Source: Alloprevotella tannerae
GTDB lineage: Bacteria; Bacteroidota; Bacteroidia; Bacteroidales; Bacteroidaceae
Reading direction: 5' to 3'
Assembly: GCA_015259125.1 (NCBI GenBank)
Contig: JABZGR010000003.1
Span: forward strand, 62,001-126,000
DNA: 64,000 nt
Position numbers and translations under genes: made by a program. Below the pieces are notes generated by a model that worked only from the letters and a program-made list of their open reading frames with translations, had not been told where the DNA came from and ran no database searches. Positions 36,210 through 45,271 of this stretch are shown one piece after another. The stretch's first letter is position 1. Each line of letters opens with the position of its first letter.

Positions 36210-37427
36210 TTAAAACATTGTTACGACGCGCTTAAGTCCGGCGACCAAGGCGTCAATTTCTTCCTTTGTTGAATACAAGCCAAAAGATGCGCGACACATT
36301 CCCTCAACGCCATAACGCTGCATCAAGGGTTGCGCACAATGGTGTCCGGTTCGGATGGCGATACCCAAACGATCGAGCAACGTGCCCAAGTCTAAATGAT
36401 GTATCTCTCCGACATTGAAAGCCACGACTGCATCTTTTTCCGCCGTAGTGCCATAAAAAGTCATTCCGGGTATGGTGCGCATTTTCTCCATTGCGTAAAC
36501 CGTGAGTTCCCGTTCGTGTTGCGCGATATTAGCTAAGCCTAAATGCGTCACATAATCCAAAGCCACGCCCAAAGCGTGCGAACCTACGTAATCGGGCGTA
36601 CCGGCTTCAAACTTGTAGGGTAAGCGCTCGTAAGTCGTGTGTTCAAACGTGACGCGCGCAATCATTTCTCCGCCGCCTTGGTACGGGGGCATTTTTTCCA
36701 GCAAGGCTTCGCGGCCGTACAAGACGCCGATGCCGGTCGGCCCGTACACTTTATGGCCGGAGAAAACATAGAAATCGCAATCTAAATCCTGCACATCGAC
36801 GGCAAAATGCGGCGCACTCTGCGCCCCATCCACCAACATCAAGGCGCCGTGGGCGTGAGCTATTTCCGCCATGCGCTTGATGGGGTTCACCGTGCCCAAG
36901 ACGTTGCTCACGTGCATCACGCTGACAAGTCGCGTCTTCGGCGTAAAGAGCGCTTCATACGCATCCATATCCAAGGCGCCCGCATCGTCGGTTATCGGGA
37001 TCACTTTTAATTTTATTCCGATCCTATCTCGCAGCAACTGCCAAGGCACAATATTGGAGTGATGCTCCATTTCGGAAACGATTACCTCGTCGCCGGCTTT
37101 CAGGAAGGCTTGCCCGTAGGCCGTCGCCACAAGATTGATGCTCTCCGTAGTGCCGCGCGTGAAAATAATCTCCGACGTACTGCCCGCATTGATAAAGCGG
37201 CGCACCGTCTCGCGTGCATTTTCGTGGAGCGTTGTCGCTTCCTGCGAAAGGAAGTGTACGCCACGGTGCACGTTGGCATTGACGGAGCAATACTCCTCCG
37301 CGATAGCGTCGATCACGGCCTTAGGTTTCTGCGTCGTAGCCGCGTTATCGAGATAGACCAACGGGCGTCCGTAAACCTCACGCGCCAGAATCGGAAAATC
37401 TTGTCTGATTGTTTGAATATCGTACAT
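36210..37427 (-). CDS. sufS: Cysteine desulfurase SufS
   Basis: 405 residues from ATG 37427, where MYDIQTIRQDFPIL begins as in SufS proteins. PLP-binding features: YLDNAATTQKP near the N-terminus, the Schiff-base Lys in FSGHKVYGPTGIGVLYG, and the active-site Cys in TGHHCAQPLMQRYG, followed by CRASFGLYST. It takes sulfur from cysteine for Fe-S cluster building by SufBCD. It is 13 nt behind sufD. No sufE or sufU is next to it. Confidence 0.97.
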   Translation of the reverse strand: MYDIQTIRQDFPILAREVYGRPLVYLDNAATTQKPKAVIDAIAEEYCSVNANVHRGVHFLSQEATTLHENARETVRRFINAGSTSEIIFTRGTTESINLVATAYGQAFLKAGDEVIVSEMEHHSNIVPWQLLRDRIGIKLKVIPITDDAGALDMDAYEALFTPKTRLVSVMHVSNVLGTVNPIKRMAEIAHAHGALMLVDGAQSAPHFAVDVQDLDCDFYVFSGHKVYGPTGIGVLYGREALLEKMPPYQGGGEMIARVTFEHTTYERLPYKFEAGTPDYVGSHALGVALDYVTHLGLANIAQHERELTVYAMEKMRTIPGMTFYGTTAEKDAVVAFNVGEIHHLDLGTLLDRLGIAIRTGHHCAQPLMQRYGVEGMCRASFGLYSTKEEIDALVAGLKRVVTMF

Positions 37428-37440
37428 CGCTTTTGTTCTC

Positions 37441-38796
37441 CTATTTTCTACAATAATCAACCATTCGGCAACCTTTGCAATGAATAGAGTTGCCGCGGAA
37501 GCGCTGCTCTATCAAATACGAGAGACGATCTCGCAATGTTTCCATCTTAATGCGCTGCAAAACGTCGTTAATAAAGGCGTGTTGGAGCAAGAGGCTCGCT
37601 TCTTTTTCGGGCACGCCCCGTTGCTGCATATAGAACAAGGCGTTTGCATCGAGTTTGCCCACGGTTGAGCCGTGGTTACATTTGACATCGTCCGCGTAGA
37701 TCTCAAGCATCGGTTGCGCAAAGGCCCGTGCGTGCCGGCTGACGCAAAGGTTATCGTTCGTCTGTTGTGATTGCGTATGCTGCGCGCCGGGTTCTACGAG
37801 CACCTTTCCCGCAAAGGCGCCGACAGCATTGTCATCAAGCACATATTTGTAAAGCATATCACTCGTACAACCTTCGCCAATGTGGTCAATCAGCAAGTTG
37901 TTGTCGACGCGCTCCTTACCATCAGCCACGACGGCCCCGTAGGTATTCACTTCAGCCTGTTCGCCATTGAGGCGGACGTTGACCGTATTGCGCGAGATGC
38001 CATTGTGGAGCGTCACACTGCTATAGGTCACCTTACTCTTCGAAGCCTGTTCGATATAGACGTTGCAAAAGCGCGTGTTGACCACATCGGTCTCTTCTAC
38101 GGCGTATATATCGAGCGCGGCGCCTTGTGCGGCGAAGACTTCGACTACTTCCGTCGTCAGATAATGGCGTCCTTCGAGTGCGTGGTCGCAAAAGAGCACC
38201 GTAGCCTTTGCGTTTTCTTCGAGCACGATCAAAACGCGGCGATTCGACATAAAGTCGATCGTCGAAGCCGACACGTTTACGATCTGCACCGCCCGCTCTG
38301 CCGCTACGCCCGACGGAATATAAATCAGCAAACCATCTTGTGCGAGGAGCGTATTGAGCGTCGTCACGCCATCATAGCTTCTTCCCGCCGCTTGATGATA
38401 GAATTTTTCGAGCAATTCGGGGCGCCGAGCAGCCACATTCACCAGCGAATCGACGATGATGCCTTGCGGCAAAGTTGCCGAATCAGGAGATGCGGGCGCC
38501 ACGGTATCATTCACCACATAATAATTCCACGCTCCGAGTCGCTCCACCGTACAGCGATACGTATCATACGGATCAATCTTCAGCGGGATTCGCTTCAGAT
38601 TCAAGCCGAAGTCAGGCGCGAAGGCCGCCTCCACGTCTGTATATTTATAGCGCTCGACCTTCGCCGCCGGCAGTCCGTTAGCCGCCAGCAGTGCAGCAGC
38701 TTCTTCGCGCCGATTATTCATCGGAGCGCACGAGCCGGCGCAGATCAGCTCCTTCTGCTGCTCATAGAGCAACAAGTATTGTTTTTCGCTCGCCAT
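37441..38796 (-). CDS. sufD: Fe-S assembly scaffold component SufD
   Basis: 451 residues from ATG 38796, which has an AGGAGG ribosome site 7 nt upstream, unusual in this phylum. The C-terminal beta-helix of the SufB/SufD family is clear (GAFAGKVLVEPGAQHTQS, HNGISRNTVNVRL, DDVKCNHGSTVGKLD) and the end GVPEKEASLLLQHAF is typical of SufD rather than SufB. SufD pairs with SufB on the SufC ATPase. The start follows the sufC stop by 2 nt. Confidence 0.94.
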   Translation of the reverse strand: MASEKQYLLLYEQQKELICAGSCAPMNNRREEAAALLAANGLPAAKVERYKYTDVEAAFAPDFGLNLKRIPLKIDPYDTYRCTVERLGAWNYYVVNDTVAPASPDSATLPQGIIVDSLVNVAARRPELLEKFYHQAAGRSYDGVTTLNTLLAQDGLLIYIPSGVAAERAVQIVNVSASTIDFMSNRRVLIVLEENAKATVLFCDHALEGRHYLTTEVVEVFAAQGAALDIYAVEETDVVNTRFCNVYIEQASKSKVTYSSVTLHNGISRNTVNVRLNGEQAEVNTYGAVVADGKERVDNNLLIDHIGEGCTSDMLYKYVLDDNAVGAFAGKVLVEPGAQHTQSQQTNDNLCVSRHARAFAQPMLEIYADDVKCNHGSTVGKLDANALFYMQQRGVPEKEASLLLQHAFINDVLQRIKMETLRDRLSYLIEQRFRGNSIHCKGCRMVDYCRK

Positions 38797-38798
38797 AA

Positions 38799-39554
38799 TC
38801 AAGCCTCCTTCAGACTTTCAAGTATCCATTCGAAGCCGCGATCTTCAATCTCGTAGCCCAACTCGGCCGTACCGTCGCGCACGATGCGTCCGCCGACGAG
38901 CACGTGCACAAAATCGGGGCGCAAGTAGTCGAGCATACGTTGGTAGTGCGTGATCACGAGCGCGCTGGTTTTCGGCGAGCGCAGTTTGTTAAAGCCTTCG
39001 GCCACGATGCGCAGCGCGTCGACGTCCAAACCTGAGTCGGTCTCGTCGAGGATGGAGAAAGTAGGCGCCAAGACGGCCATTTGGAAAATCTCGTTGCGCT
39101 TGCGCTCACCGCCACTAAAGCCTTCGTTGACGCCGCGACTCATAAAATGAGCATCCAATCCGACAAACTGCCGCTTTTCGCGCAGCAATTTTAGAAAATC
39201 AGCGGCCGGCATCGGCTCGAGGCCTTGATAAGCGCGCTTAGCGTTGACCGCCGCCCGCAGGAAGTTTGTCATTGACACGCCGGGAATCTCCGTAGGTGCT
39301 TGGAAACTCATAAATACGCCTTCGTGGGCGCGATCTTCGGGCGACAAAGCCAAGAGGTCTTTGCCGTTGAACGTCACGCTGCCGGCCGTCACCTCATATT
39401 TCGGGTGGCCGACCAAGACATTGCTGAGCGTACTCTTACCTGAGCCGTTCGGGCCCATCAATACGTGCACCTCGCCATCGTTTATGGTGAGATTCACGCC
39501 CTTTAATATTTCTTTACCCTCCACCGCTGCGTGGAGATTTTTTATTTCGAGCAT
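38799..39554 (-). CDS. sufC: Fe-S assembly ATPase SufC
   Basis: 251 residues, ABC-type ATPase: Walker A GPNGSGKST near residue 34, Q-loop FQAPTEIPGVS, signature SGGERKRNEI, Walker B with SILDETDSGLD, and the SufC-type RIVRDGTAELGYEIEDRGFEW end. It powers the SufBCD scaffold. It is the first gene of the operon here. Bacteroidetes normally have sufB just upstream; the 897 bp upstream here contain promoters and a repeat array but no sufB. Confidence 0.97.
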   Translation of the reverse strand: MLEIKNLHAAVEGKEILKGVNLTINDGEVHVLMGPNGSGKSTLSNVLVGHPKYEVTAGSVTFNGKDLLALSPEDRAHEGVFMSFQAPTEIPGVSMTNFLRAAVNAKRAYQGLEPMPAADFLKLLREKRQFVGLDAHFMSRGVNEGFSGGERKRNEIFQMAVLAPTFSILDETDSGLDVDALRIVAEGFNKLRSPKTSALVITHYQRMLDYLRPDFVHVLVGGRIVRDGTAELGYEIEDRGFEWILESLKEA

Positions 39555-39688
39555 AAATTGATGTTGTTTTTATTCTTGTACGAGGCGTTTTCTGCCTCGT
39601 TGTGTATGCTTTTTCGTTATCTCTTGTTGATTCCGACTGCTGAAGTCATACGTTATGGGCGGAAAGATGGCTAATTCCACTATTTTGC

Positions 39689-39799
39689 GCCGCCTATCTT
39701 ATGCAAAGATAGTGCAAACTGAGCGCCATGAAAGCAATTTCAATGGCCGAAGTGCCGCCTATCTTATGCAAAATTAGACAATTCCATCAGAACGACAAA
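39689..39799 (-). promoter_or_regulatory. Duplicated promoter of the suf operon with direct repeats
   Basis: Distal promoter on the minus strand: TTTG (39796-39799), 19 bp, TAATTTTG (39769-39776). Proximal: TATCTTTG (39704-39711) with TTTC at the -33 position. Right after each -7 box comes the same transcribed sequence; on the plus strand GCCGCCTATCTTATGCAAA occurs at 39689-39707 and 39754-39772, 65 bp apart. The proximal copy extends to the palindrome CTATCTTATGCAAAGATAG (39694-39712). A GCCAT..ATGGC hairpin lies between (39725-39747). Confidence 0.65.
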
Positions 39800-40086
39800 G
39801 ATTTTTCACTACAGAGCATCGATTGTCTTTCCATCCGACCCATTTAGTGACAATATCACCCCGACATTTGGCTACACAATCACAACAAGAGGGCAGCCGC
39901 ATAGTAGCATTTTTGACTACAATCACAAACGCGAACGCTACAGATCGTACACCCGCCGCCAAGACCCGATACTGCGCAGCGCTTGACGCATCATTGCCCC
40001 CTTTCGCGGCCGTTTTTGCAGCATTCGCCCCTTGTTTGTGGACCAAACGACCCATTTGATCACACACTATTTGGCCATTTCGATCG

Positions 40087-40164
40087 TTTGCTCCCATCAA
40101 ACGATGGTTTGCTCCCACCAAACGATGGTTTGCCCCCACCAAACGATGGTTTGCTGCCGCCAAA
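40087..40164 (+). repeat. Family-1 intergenic array E: four modules, 21-bp period
   Basis: Modules start at 40087, 40108, 40129 and 40150; cores TTTGCTCCCATCAAA, TTTGCTCCCACCAAA, TTTGCCCCCACCAAA and TTTGCTGCCGCCAAA; all three linkers are CGATGG and the array ends CGAAAC. It lies in the divergent sufC/skp gap. Confidence 0.92.
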
Positions 40165-40451
40165 CGAAACAACAGGGCCGTTATCGATCCCAAAAAGCGG
40201 GCATCGCCTCGCAGCCGTCAGCAAGAAAAGCCGTAAAAAACTGATGATTGTCTTCTATTCCTCAGCGCCGGACTACCGGCAAGTCGAGGCCGCCACGCCC
40301 ACACTGCGAGGGCCGACAGCGCATGTCGGAAAGCGACAATTCGACACGAAGCGTTGCACCCCAAAAGCGCGAAGGGGAAAAATACGCACAAGCCGGCCGC
40401 GCATTGTATGAAGATTTTGTATCTTCGCGGCAAATACGTATTTTAAGAAAA

Positions 40452-40964
40452 ATGAAGCGAACTATTCTTATCGTGCTACTCACGCTGCTGTATGTGGGGA
40501 CGTCGCGGGCACAAAGCGGCATCCGGTACGGCTACATCCACTACAACGCATTGCTACGCGAACTGCCGGAATATGCGGAAGCGGAGGCGCAATACAAGGC
40601 GCTACGCCAGAAATATGCAGCAGAGACGGAGTACAACGAAATGTCCTTCAAGCGACTTTTTGCCGAATACTTGCAAGGGCAAAAGGAGTTTACGCAAAAC
40701 ATTCTCTTGAAGCGCCAACGCGATCTTCAAGAGGAGATGGAAAAGAGTTTGGCTTTCCGCCAAGCGGCCGACAGCCTCTTGGCGAAAGCGCAAGCCGACT
40801 TGCGCGCACCGGCTTATCGCCGACTCAATAGTGTGTTGCAAGCCGTCGGCAATGAGCGCGGCTACGAACTCATCATTAACCTTGACGAGCGCAACTTCCC
40901 CTTCTTTAATCCGCGCTACGCTGAAGATGCTACGCCTTACGTGCGTGAGCGGTTAAAACATTGA
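40452..40964 (+). CDS. OmpH/Skp-like periplasmic chaperone
   Basis: 170 residues from ATG 40452, where a signal peptide begins (MKRTILIVLLTLLYVGTSRAQ). The mature part starts IRYGYIHYNALLRELPEY, the OmpH/Skp pattern, then runs as a long charged coiled coil (residues ~45-120, AEAQYKALRQKYAAE through LLKRQRDLQEEMEKSL). It ends with the beta-strand YELIINLDERNFPFFN. Skp trimers hold unfolded outer-membrane proteins. It lies 4 nt before murI. Confidence 0.88.
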   Translation: MKRTILIVLLTLLYVGTSRAQSGIRYGYIHYNALLRELPEYAEAEAQYKALRQKYAAETEYNEMSFKRLFAEYLQGQKEFTQNILLKRQRDLQEEMEKSLAFRQAADSLLAKAQADLRAPAYRRLNSVLQAVGNERGYELIINLDERNFPFFNPRYAEDATPYVRERLKH

Positions 40965-40968
40965 GCGT

Positions 40969-41826
40969 ATGAGCGCCCAACTCATTCCGGCCACGGCTCC
41001 GATAGGCGTCTTCGACTCCGGCTACGGGGGCATGACCATCTTGCGGCAATTTAAGCGCCTGCTGCCCCAATATGATTATCTGTATTTGGGCGATAACGCA
41101 CGCGCCCCTTATGGTTCGCACTCGTTTGAAGTGATCTACCAATACACGCTTGAGGCGGTCGAAGCGCTCTTTAAGCGCGGCTGCCCATTGGTCATATTGG
41201 CCTGCAACACGGCTTCGGCCAAAGCGCTCCGCACCTTGCAGCAGAACGATCTGCCTGCACGCTATCCGGACCGCCGCGTACTGGGCGTGATCCGCCCCAC
41301 GGTCGAAACCGTGGCGGGCCTGACACAATTGCACCACATCGGACTCTTGGGCACGGTCGGGACGATCAGCTCGGGCAGTTATACGATGGAGTTTGCCAAG
41401 ATTGATCCTTCGGCGAAGCTAACGGGAATGGCCTGCCCCATGTGGGTACCCTTGGTCGAAAATTATGAGTTCGACTCGCCCGGAGCCGATTACTTCGTGC
41501 AAAAGCGCTTGGACGCACTCTTCGAAAGCGACCCGCAGATCGACACACTCATACTGGGCTGCACGCATTACCCACTCCTTTTGGACAAAATCCGCAAATA
41601 CACGCCGCCAAACGTAAAAATTGTAGAGCAAGGGGCGTATGTGGCAGAGAAATTGCAAGACTATCTTCAACGCCATCCTGAGATGGAAGTACGCCTGAGC
41701 CGACAAGGCCGCAGCAAATATTTAACGACGGAGAGCGTAGATAAGTTTGACGAAGCGGCGCATTTGTTTATGAACGAAAAAATCGTCGACGTCTCTAAGA
41801 TAAGTTTGCCGGAATCGGGTGCGTAA
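40969..41826 (+). CDS. murI: Glutamate racemase
   Basis: 285 residues. IGVFDSGYGGMTILRQF at the N-terminus, the first catalytic Cys in VILACNTASAKAL and the second in LILGCTHYPLL are diagnostic. The enzyme makes D-glutamate for peptidoglycan in the cytoplasm. It is read together with the Skp-like gene 4 nt upstream, an arrangement shared by other Bacteroidetes in my memory. Confidence 0.97.
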   Translation: MSAQLIPATAPIGVFDSGYGGMTILRQFKRLLPQYDYLYLGDNARAPYGSHSFEVIYQYTLEAVEALFKRGCPLVILACNTASAKALRTLQQNDLPARYPDRRVLGVIRPTVETVAGLTQLHHIGLLGTVGTISSGSYTMEFAKIDPSAKLTGMACPMWVPLVENYEFDSPGADYFVQKRLDALFESDPQIDTLILGCTHYPLLLDKIRKYTPPNVKIVEQGAYVAEKLQDYLQRHPEMEVRLSRQGRSKYLTTESVDKFDEAAHLFMNEKIVDVSKISLPESGA

Positions 41827-41953
41827 GCCGCCAAAACTTCTGCCGGCAAGAACCTATCGAGGCGCAGCGAAAGGGTAAAGCTCAATAATCCGTCCTGCAC
41901 CGCCCCACACAATATATATATAGACCTCATCAAGCCTTAGGGCATCGCTACTA

Positions 41954-42892
41954 ATGAATCCACTACAGCAAACACCACCAATCACAAAAAATCTGTTGAT
42001 CATCAACAGCATTGTCTTGCTCGCGCAATACGTATTGCAGCAGCGAGGCATCGCTGACTTGTCGCAGCTATTCGGTCTCCATTTTATCTTGGCGGACGAC
42101 TTTAGGCCGTGGCAGCTCGTCACGTATATGTTTCTCCACGACGGCCTGTCGCACTTGTTCTTCAATATGTTCGCACTCTGGATGTTTGGCATGGTGATCG
42201 AACGCACGCTGGGCTTCAAGCGCTTCTTGATCTACTATTTTGTCTGCGGCATCGGCGCCGGCCTTTGTCAGGAAGCGTGGCAGCTGGGCCAATACTACAT
42301 CGAAGGACTCCAAAACCACACCATCATAGATACGGGCATGGCGGTCATACCTATGAGTGCCTACCTCAACACGTGGACTACGATCGGCGCTTCCGGCGCT
42401 TGCTACGGCGTGCTCCTTGCGTTTGGCGTACTCTATCCGAACGAGCGAATTATGCTCTTGATTCCGCCCATCCCGCTCAAGGCTAAATATATGGTGGTGG
42501 GCTATGCAGCGATCGAACTTGTAGCGGCTTTTGCCACGAATGGGAATATCGCGCATTTTGCACACCTCGGAGGCATGCTTTTTGGCTGGCTACTCTTGAT
42601 TATCTGGCGCAAAAAGAGCGGCGGACGGCGCAGTAATTTCTCGGGCTGGGAAAATTATACCCCCAAAAAGCCCTCGCGCTGGCAGCAGTGGCGCGAAAAA
42701 CGCAAAAGAAATAGTATACAGCCCAACGCGCACAAGACTAAGACGTCGACAAATGCGGACCACAATTATAATATGCAAAAGAAAGCAGACGAGGAACGCA
42801 TCGACAGAATCTTAGATAAGGTGAAAAAATCGGGCTATGCAAGTTTGACGGACGAAGAGCGCGACGAACTCTTCCGCAACAGCCAACAATAA
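41954..42892 (+). CDS. Rhomboid-family intramembrane serine protease
   Basis: 312 residues with about six membrane segments in the first ~220. Family marks: TYMFLHDGLSHLFFNMFALWMFG, the catalytic Ser in TIGASGACYGVL near residue 143, and the catalytic His in IAHFAHLGGMLFG near residue 200. The C-terminal ~90 residues are soluble and charged and end DRILDKVKKSGYASLTDEER, a conserved tail of Bacteroidetes rhomboids. The substrate is unknown. It is 8 nt upstream of the next gene and probably in one operon with it. Confidence 0.94.
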   Translation: MNPLQQTPPITKNLLIINSIVLLAQYVLQQRGIADLSQLFGLHFILADDFRPWQLVTYMFLHDGLSHLFFNMFALWMFGMVIERTLGFKRFLIYYFVCGIGAGLCQEAWQLGQYYIEGLQNHTIIDTGMAVIPMSAYLNTWTTIGASGACYGVLLAFGVLYPNERIMLLIPPIPLKAKYMVVGYAAIELVAAFATNGNIAHFAHLGGMLFGWLLLIIWRKKSGGRRSNFSGWENYTPKKPSRWQQWREKRKRNSIQPNAHKTKTSTNADHNYNMQKKADEERIDRILDKVKKSGYASLTDEERDELFRNSQQ

Positions 42893-42900
42893 ACGCAGCA

Positions 42901-43980
42901 ATGGGAAACAAACAGCGACCAAGGGCCGCCTGGGCTGAAATAATTGCGTGGATCTGCGTCTTACTCTTGTGGGCGAGTGCGGCTTCGGCCTACATTGATC
43001 CGCGCATCTTTGGTTTTGCGGCCGTTATGGGGCTTGCCTTTCCCGTCTTTCTTGGCCTCGTTGGTTTAATCACCGTTGTCTTGCTCTTCTTTGCGCGACA
43101 AAAGATTTGGATTCCCTTAGTTGGTCTCGCAGTTTGCTTTGGTGCGGTGCGCCGCTATTGTCCTTTTAATTTTAAGTCCACACCGCCGAAAACGGCTATC
43201 AAGGTTATATCTTACAACACCTTGTTCTTGGGCGGCCCAAGCAACAACCCGGAGACGGGCAACAATATCGTAGCAGAATATATCGAACGCAGCAAAGCGG
43301 ATATTGCGTGCTTGCAGGAGGTACCCTCGTTCGACGGCTACTATGAGCAACGCGTGTTTCCTGTAATGAAGCACGCAAAATACCACGACGGTCTTCTGTT
43401 TAACGGCGTCTTTATTGCAATGTTCTCACATTACCCCATCGTGCGCCACGAATTGGTCTGCCAAGACGAAGGCAACGGCACGGTGGCTTTCTGGACGGTC
43501 AGAGCGCCCGGCGATACGATTTTGGTCATCAATAATCACCTCAAATCCGTCGGACTCTCAATGGAAGACCGCGAAGAGTTCAAAGAGATGGTGCACGCAC
43601 CTGAATCTAAAATTTCTCGACAGGGTTCTAAGACGATTCTCTCCAAGATCACGCACGCCGCAGCTGCACGGGCCGCAATGGCCGACAAGGTAGCGGCCTT
43701 CATTGACCGACATCGGGGCACGCCAATGATCGTTTGCGGCGACTTCAACGACACGCCTATTTCTTATGCCTACCGCCGCGTGGGCAAAGATCTGACTGAC
43801 GCTTACGTAAGTACGGGCAGAGGCTTCGGCCGCTCGTTTAATCGCGACGCCATCTTTGTGCGCATCGACCAAATGTTCTGCTCTGAAGAATTTACGCCCT
43901 ATGCGGCTTACGTCGACAGCCGAATGAAATGCTCAGACCACTATCCTATCGTCGCCTATTTCGATCCGACGAAAAAATAA
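42901..43980 (+). CDS. Membrane-anchored endonuclease/exonuclease/phosphatase family protein
   Basis: 359 residues. Two or three membrane segments fill residues ~12-85. The catalytic domain follows: ISYNTLFLGG, DIACLQEVPS with the metal-binding Glu, INNHLKSVGL, VCGDFNDTP and the final CSDHYPIVAYF with the catalytic Asp-His. The family includes phosphodiesterases acting on nucleic acids or lipids; this membrane-tethered Bacteroidetes form has no established substrate. It is translated 8 nt after the rhomboid gene. Confidence 0.9.
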   Translation: MGNKQRPRAAWAEIIAWICVLLLWASAASAYIDPRIFGFAAVMGLAFPVFLGLVGLITVVLLFFARQKIWIPLVGLAVCFGAVRRYCPFNFKSTPPKTAIKVISYNTLFLGGPSNNPETGNNIVAEYIERSKADIACLQEVPSFDGYYEQRVFPVMKHAKYHDGLLFNGVFIAMFSHYPIVRHELVCQDEGNGTVAFWTVRAPGDTILVINNHLKSVGLSMEDREEFKEMVHAPESKISRQGSKTILSKITHAAAARAAMADKVAAFIDRHRGTPMIVCGDFNDTPISYAYRRVGKDLTDAYVSTGRGFGRSFNRDAIFVRIDQMFCSEEFTPYAAYVDSRMKCSDHYPIVAYFDPTKK

Positions 43981-44172
43981 GTCAGACCACAGACAACATA
44001 GACTTAAACAAAGTTGCGTCCGACAAGTCCTGCGCCGCCAATTGTCAACCATCGCCCCGGCGCAGACCGACATAGCCGCCGCAGCGTCATATTTCCGCCG
44101 CTGACAAAGCGAAAGAAGCCTGCAAAATGTCAGTTCTGTAGGCTGAGGGAACAAACAAAAGCGCGTCTTTCC

Positions 44173-44203
44173 TTTGCTTTTAATCCCCCAAACACTATCT
44201 TTG
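44173..44203 (+). promoter_or_regulatory. Promoter of the PAP2/aminopeptidase operon
   Basis: TTTG (44173-44176), exactly 19 bp, TATCTTTG (44196-44203). Transcription should start near 44210, which places the true PAP2 start at ATG 44309 rather than at earlier in-frame codons. Nothing else was found in the 328-bp gap 43981-44308. Confidence 0.75.
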
Positions 44204-44308
44204 CCACCAATTTCTCTCAACAATACTCACGAAAGGTTAATACCGCAAGCTCAAAAATGGAGATTGCGAGCACCCAACGGCCACAAGACGCCCTATGCTC
44301 AAAATAGG

Positions 44309-45271
44309 ATGAATGCTTTTTTTGAAATACAAGAAAAACGCGCAAGGCTGCTTCCCATCGAAGTTGTCACGCTGGGCTATACGCTTTTCACGGCGCTGCT
44401 GATCTTCTATTTCTGGCCGCAAATGGAAGCACCTTGGCGCCTCTTGATGGGCCGCGCAATGATCGTCATCGCCTTGGGCGGCATCTGGGGTTTGAATTAC
44501 GCCGCGCCGTGTGAGGCCACGCGCATCTTGCGCAATATTTTCCCGCTCACAATCTTGGGTTATTGGTATTCGGACACCTACGAATTCAACCGCCTCTTTG
44601 ATAATCTCGACTACATCTTTGCCGCGGCCGATTACGATTGGTTTGGCAGTCAACCGAGTTTGGTTTTCCGCCAACTTTTACCCGGAAAGGGTTGGAGCGA
44701 ACTGTTTCATTTCGGCTATTTCTCCTATTTTCCGATGATCGTAACCACGACTTTACTCCCCTATTTCGTAAAGCGTGATGCGTTCGAGCGCTACGCGTTC
44801 GTCATCATCGCCTCCTTTTTCCTCTACTACGTGGTTTTTCTTTTCCTGCCCGTAGCCGGACCGCAGTATTACTTTCATGCCGTCGGACTCGACAAGATCC
44901 ACGCCGGCATTTTCCCACAACTCCACGACTATTTCCGATACCATACGGAACTACACGCCGTTGGCTGTCCGGAAGGCCTTTTCCAAGATCTGGTAGAACT
45001 CACACAAAGCAGCGGAGAACGCCCCACGGCGGCCTTTCCCTCCTCCCACGTGGGCATCAGCACGCTATTGATGATCATTCTCTTCAAGACACATCGCAAG
45101 ACGGCTTGGACTTTTCTCCCCGTATATCTATTATTGTGTTGCTCTACCGTTTATATTGAAGCCCACTACTTGGTAGACGTCTTCGGCGGTTTGATTTCCG
45201 GCGTCCTCTTCTACGTAATTACGAATAAAATATACACACTAATAAACACCCACAAAATCCAAAGCTTATGA
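44309..45271 (+). CDS. PAP2-family membrane phosphatase
   Basis: 320 residues from ATG 44309 (MNAFFEIQEKRARLLPIEVV), downstream of the promoter. About six membrane segments. The PAP2 signature is present as AFPSSHVGIST (catalytic His, near residue 250) and YIEAHYLVDVFGG (second His and Asp, near residue 290). Such enzymes remove phosphate from lipids such as undecaprenyl pyrophosphate or phosphatidic acid, or act on lipid A. The stop overlaps the next start by 4 nt (ATGA). Confidence 0.9.
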   Translation: MNAFFEIQEKRARLLPIEVVTLGYTLFTALLIFYFWPQMEAPWRLLMGRAMIVIALGGIWGLNYAAPCEATRILRNIFPLTILGYWYSDTYEFNRLFDNLDYIFAAADYDWFGSQPSLVFRQLLPGKGWSELFHFGYFSYFPMIVTTTLLPYFVKRDAFERYAFVIIASFFLYYVVFLFLPVAGPQYYFHAVGLDKIHAGIFPQLHDYFRYHTELHAVGCPEGLFQDLVELTQSSGERPTAAFPSSHVGISTLLMIILFKTHRKTAWTFLPVYLLLCCSTVYIEAHYLVDVFGGLISGVLFYVITNKIYTLINTHKIQSL

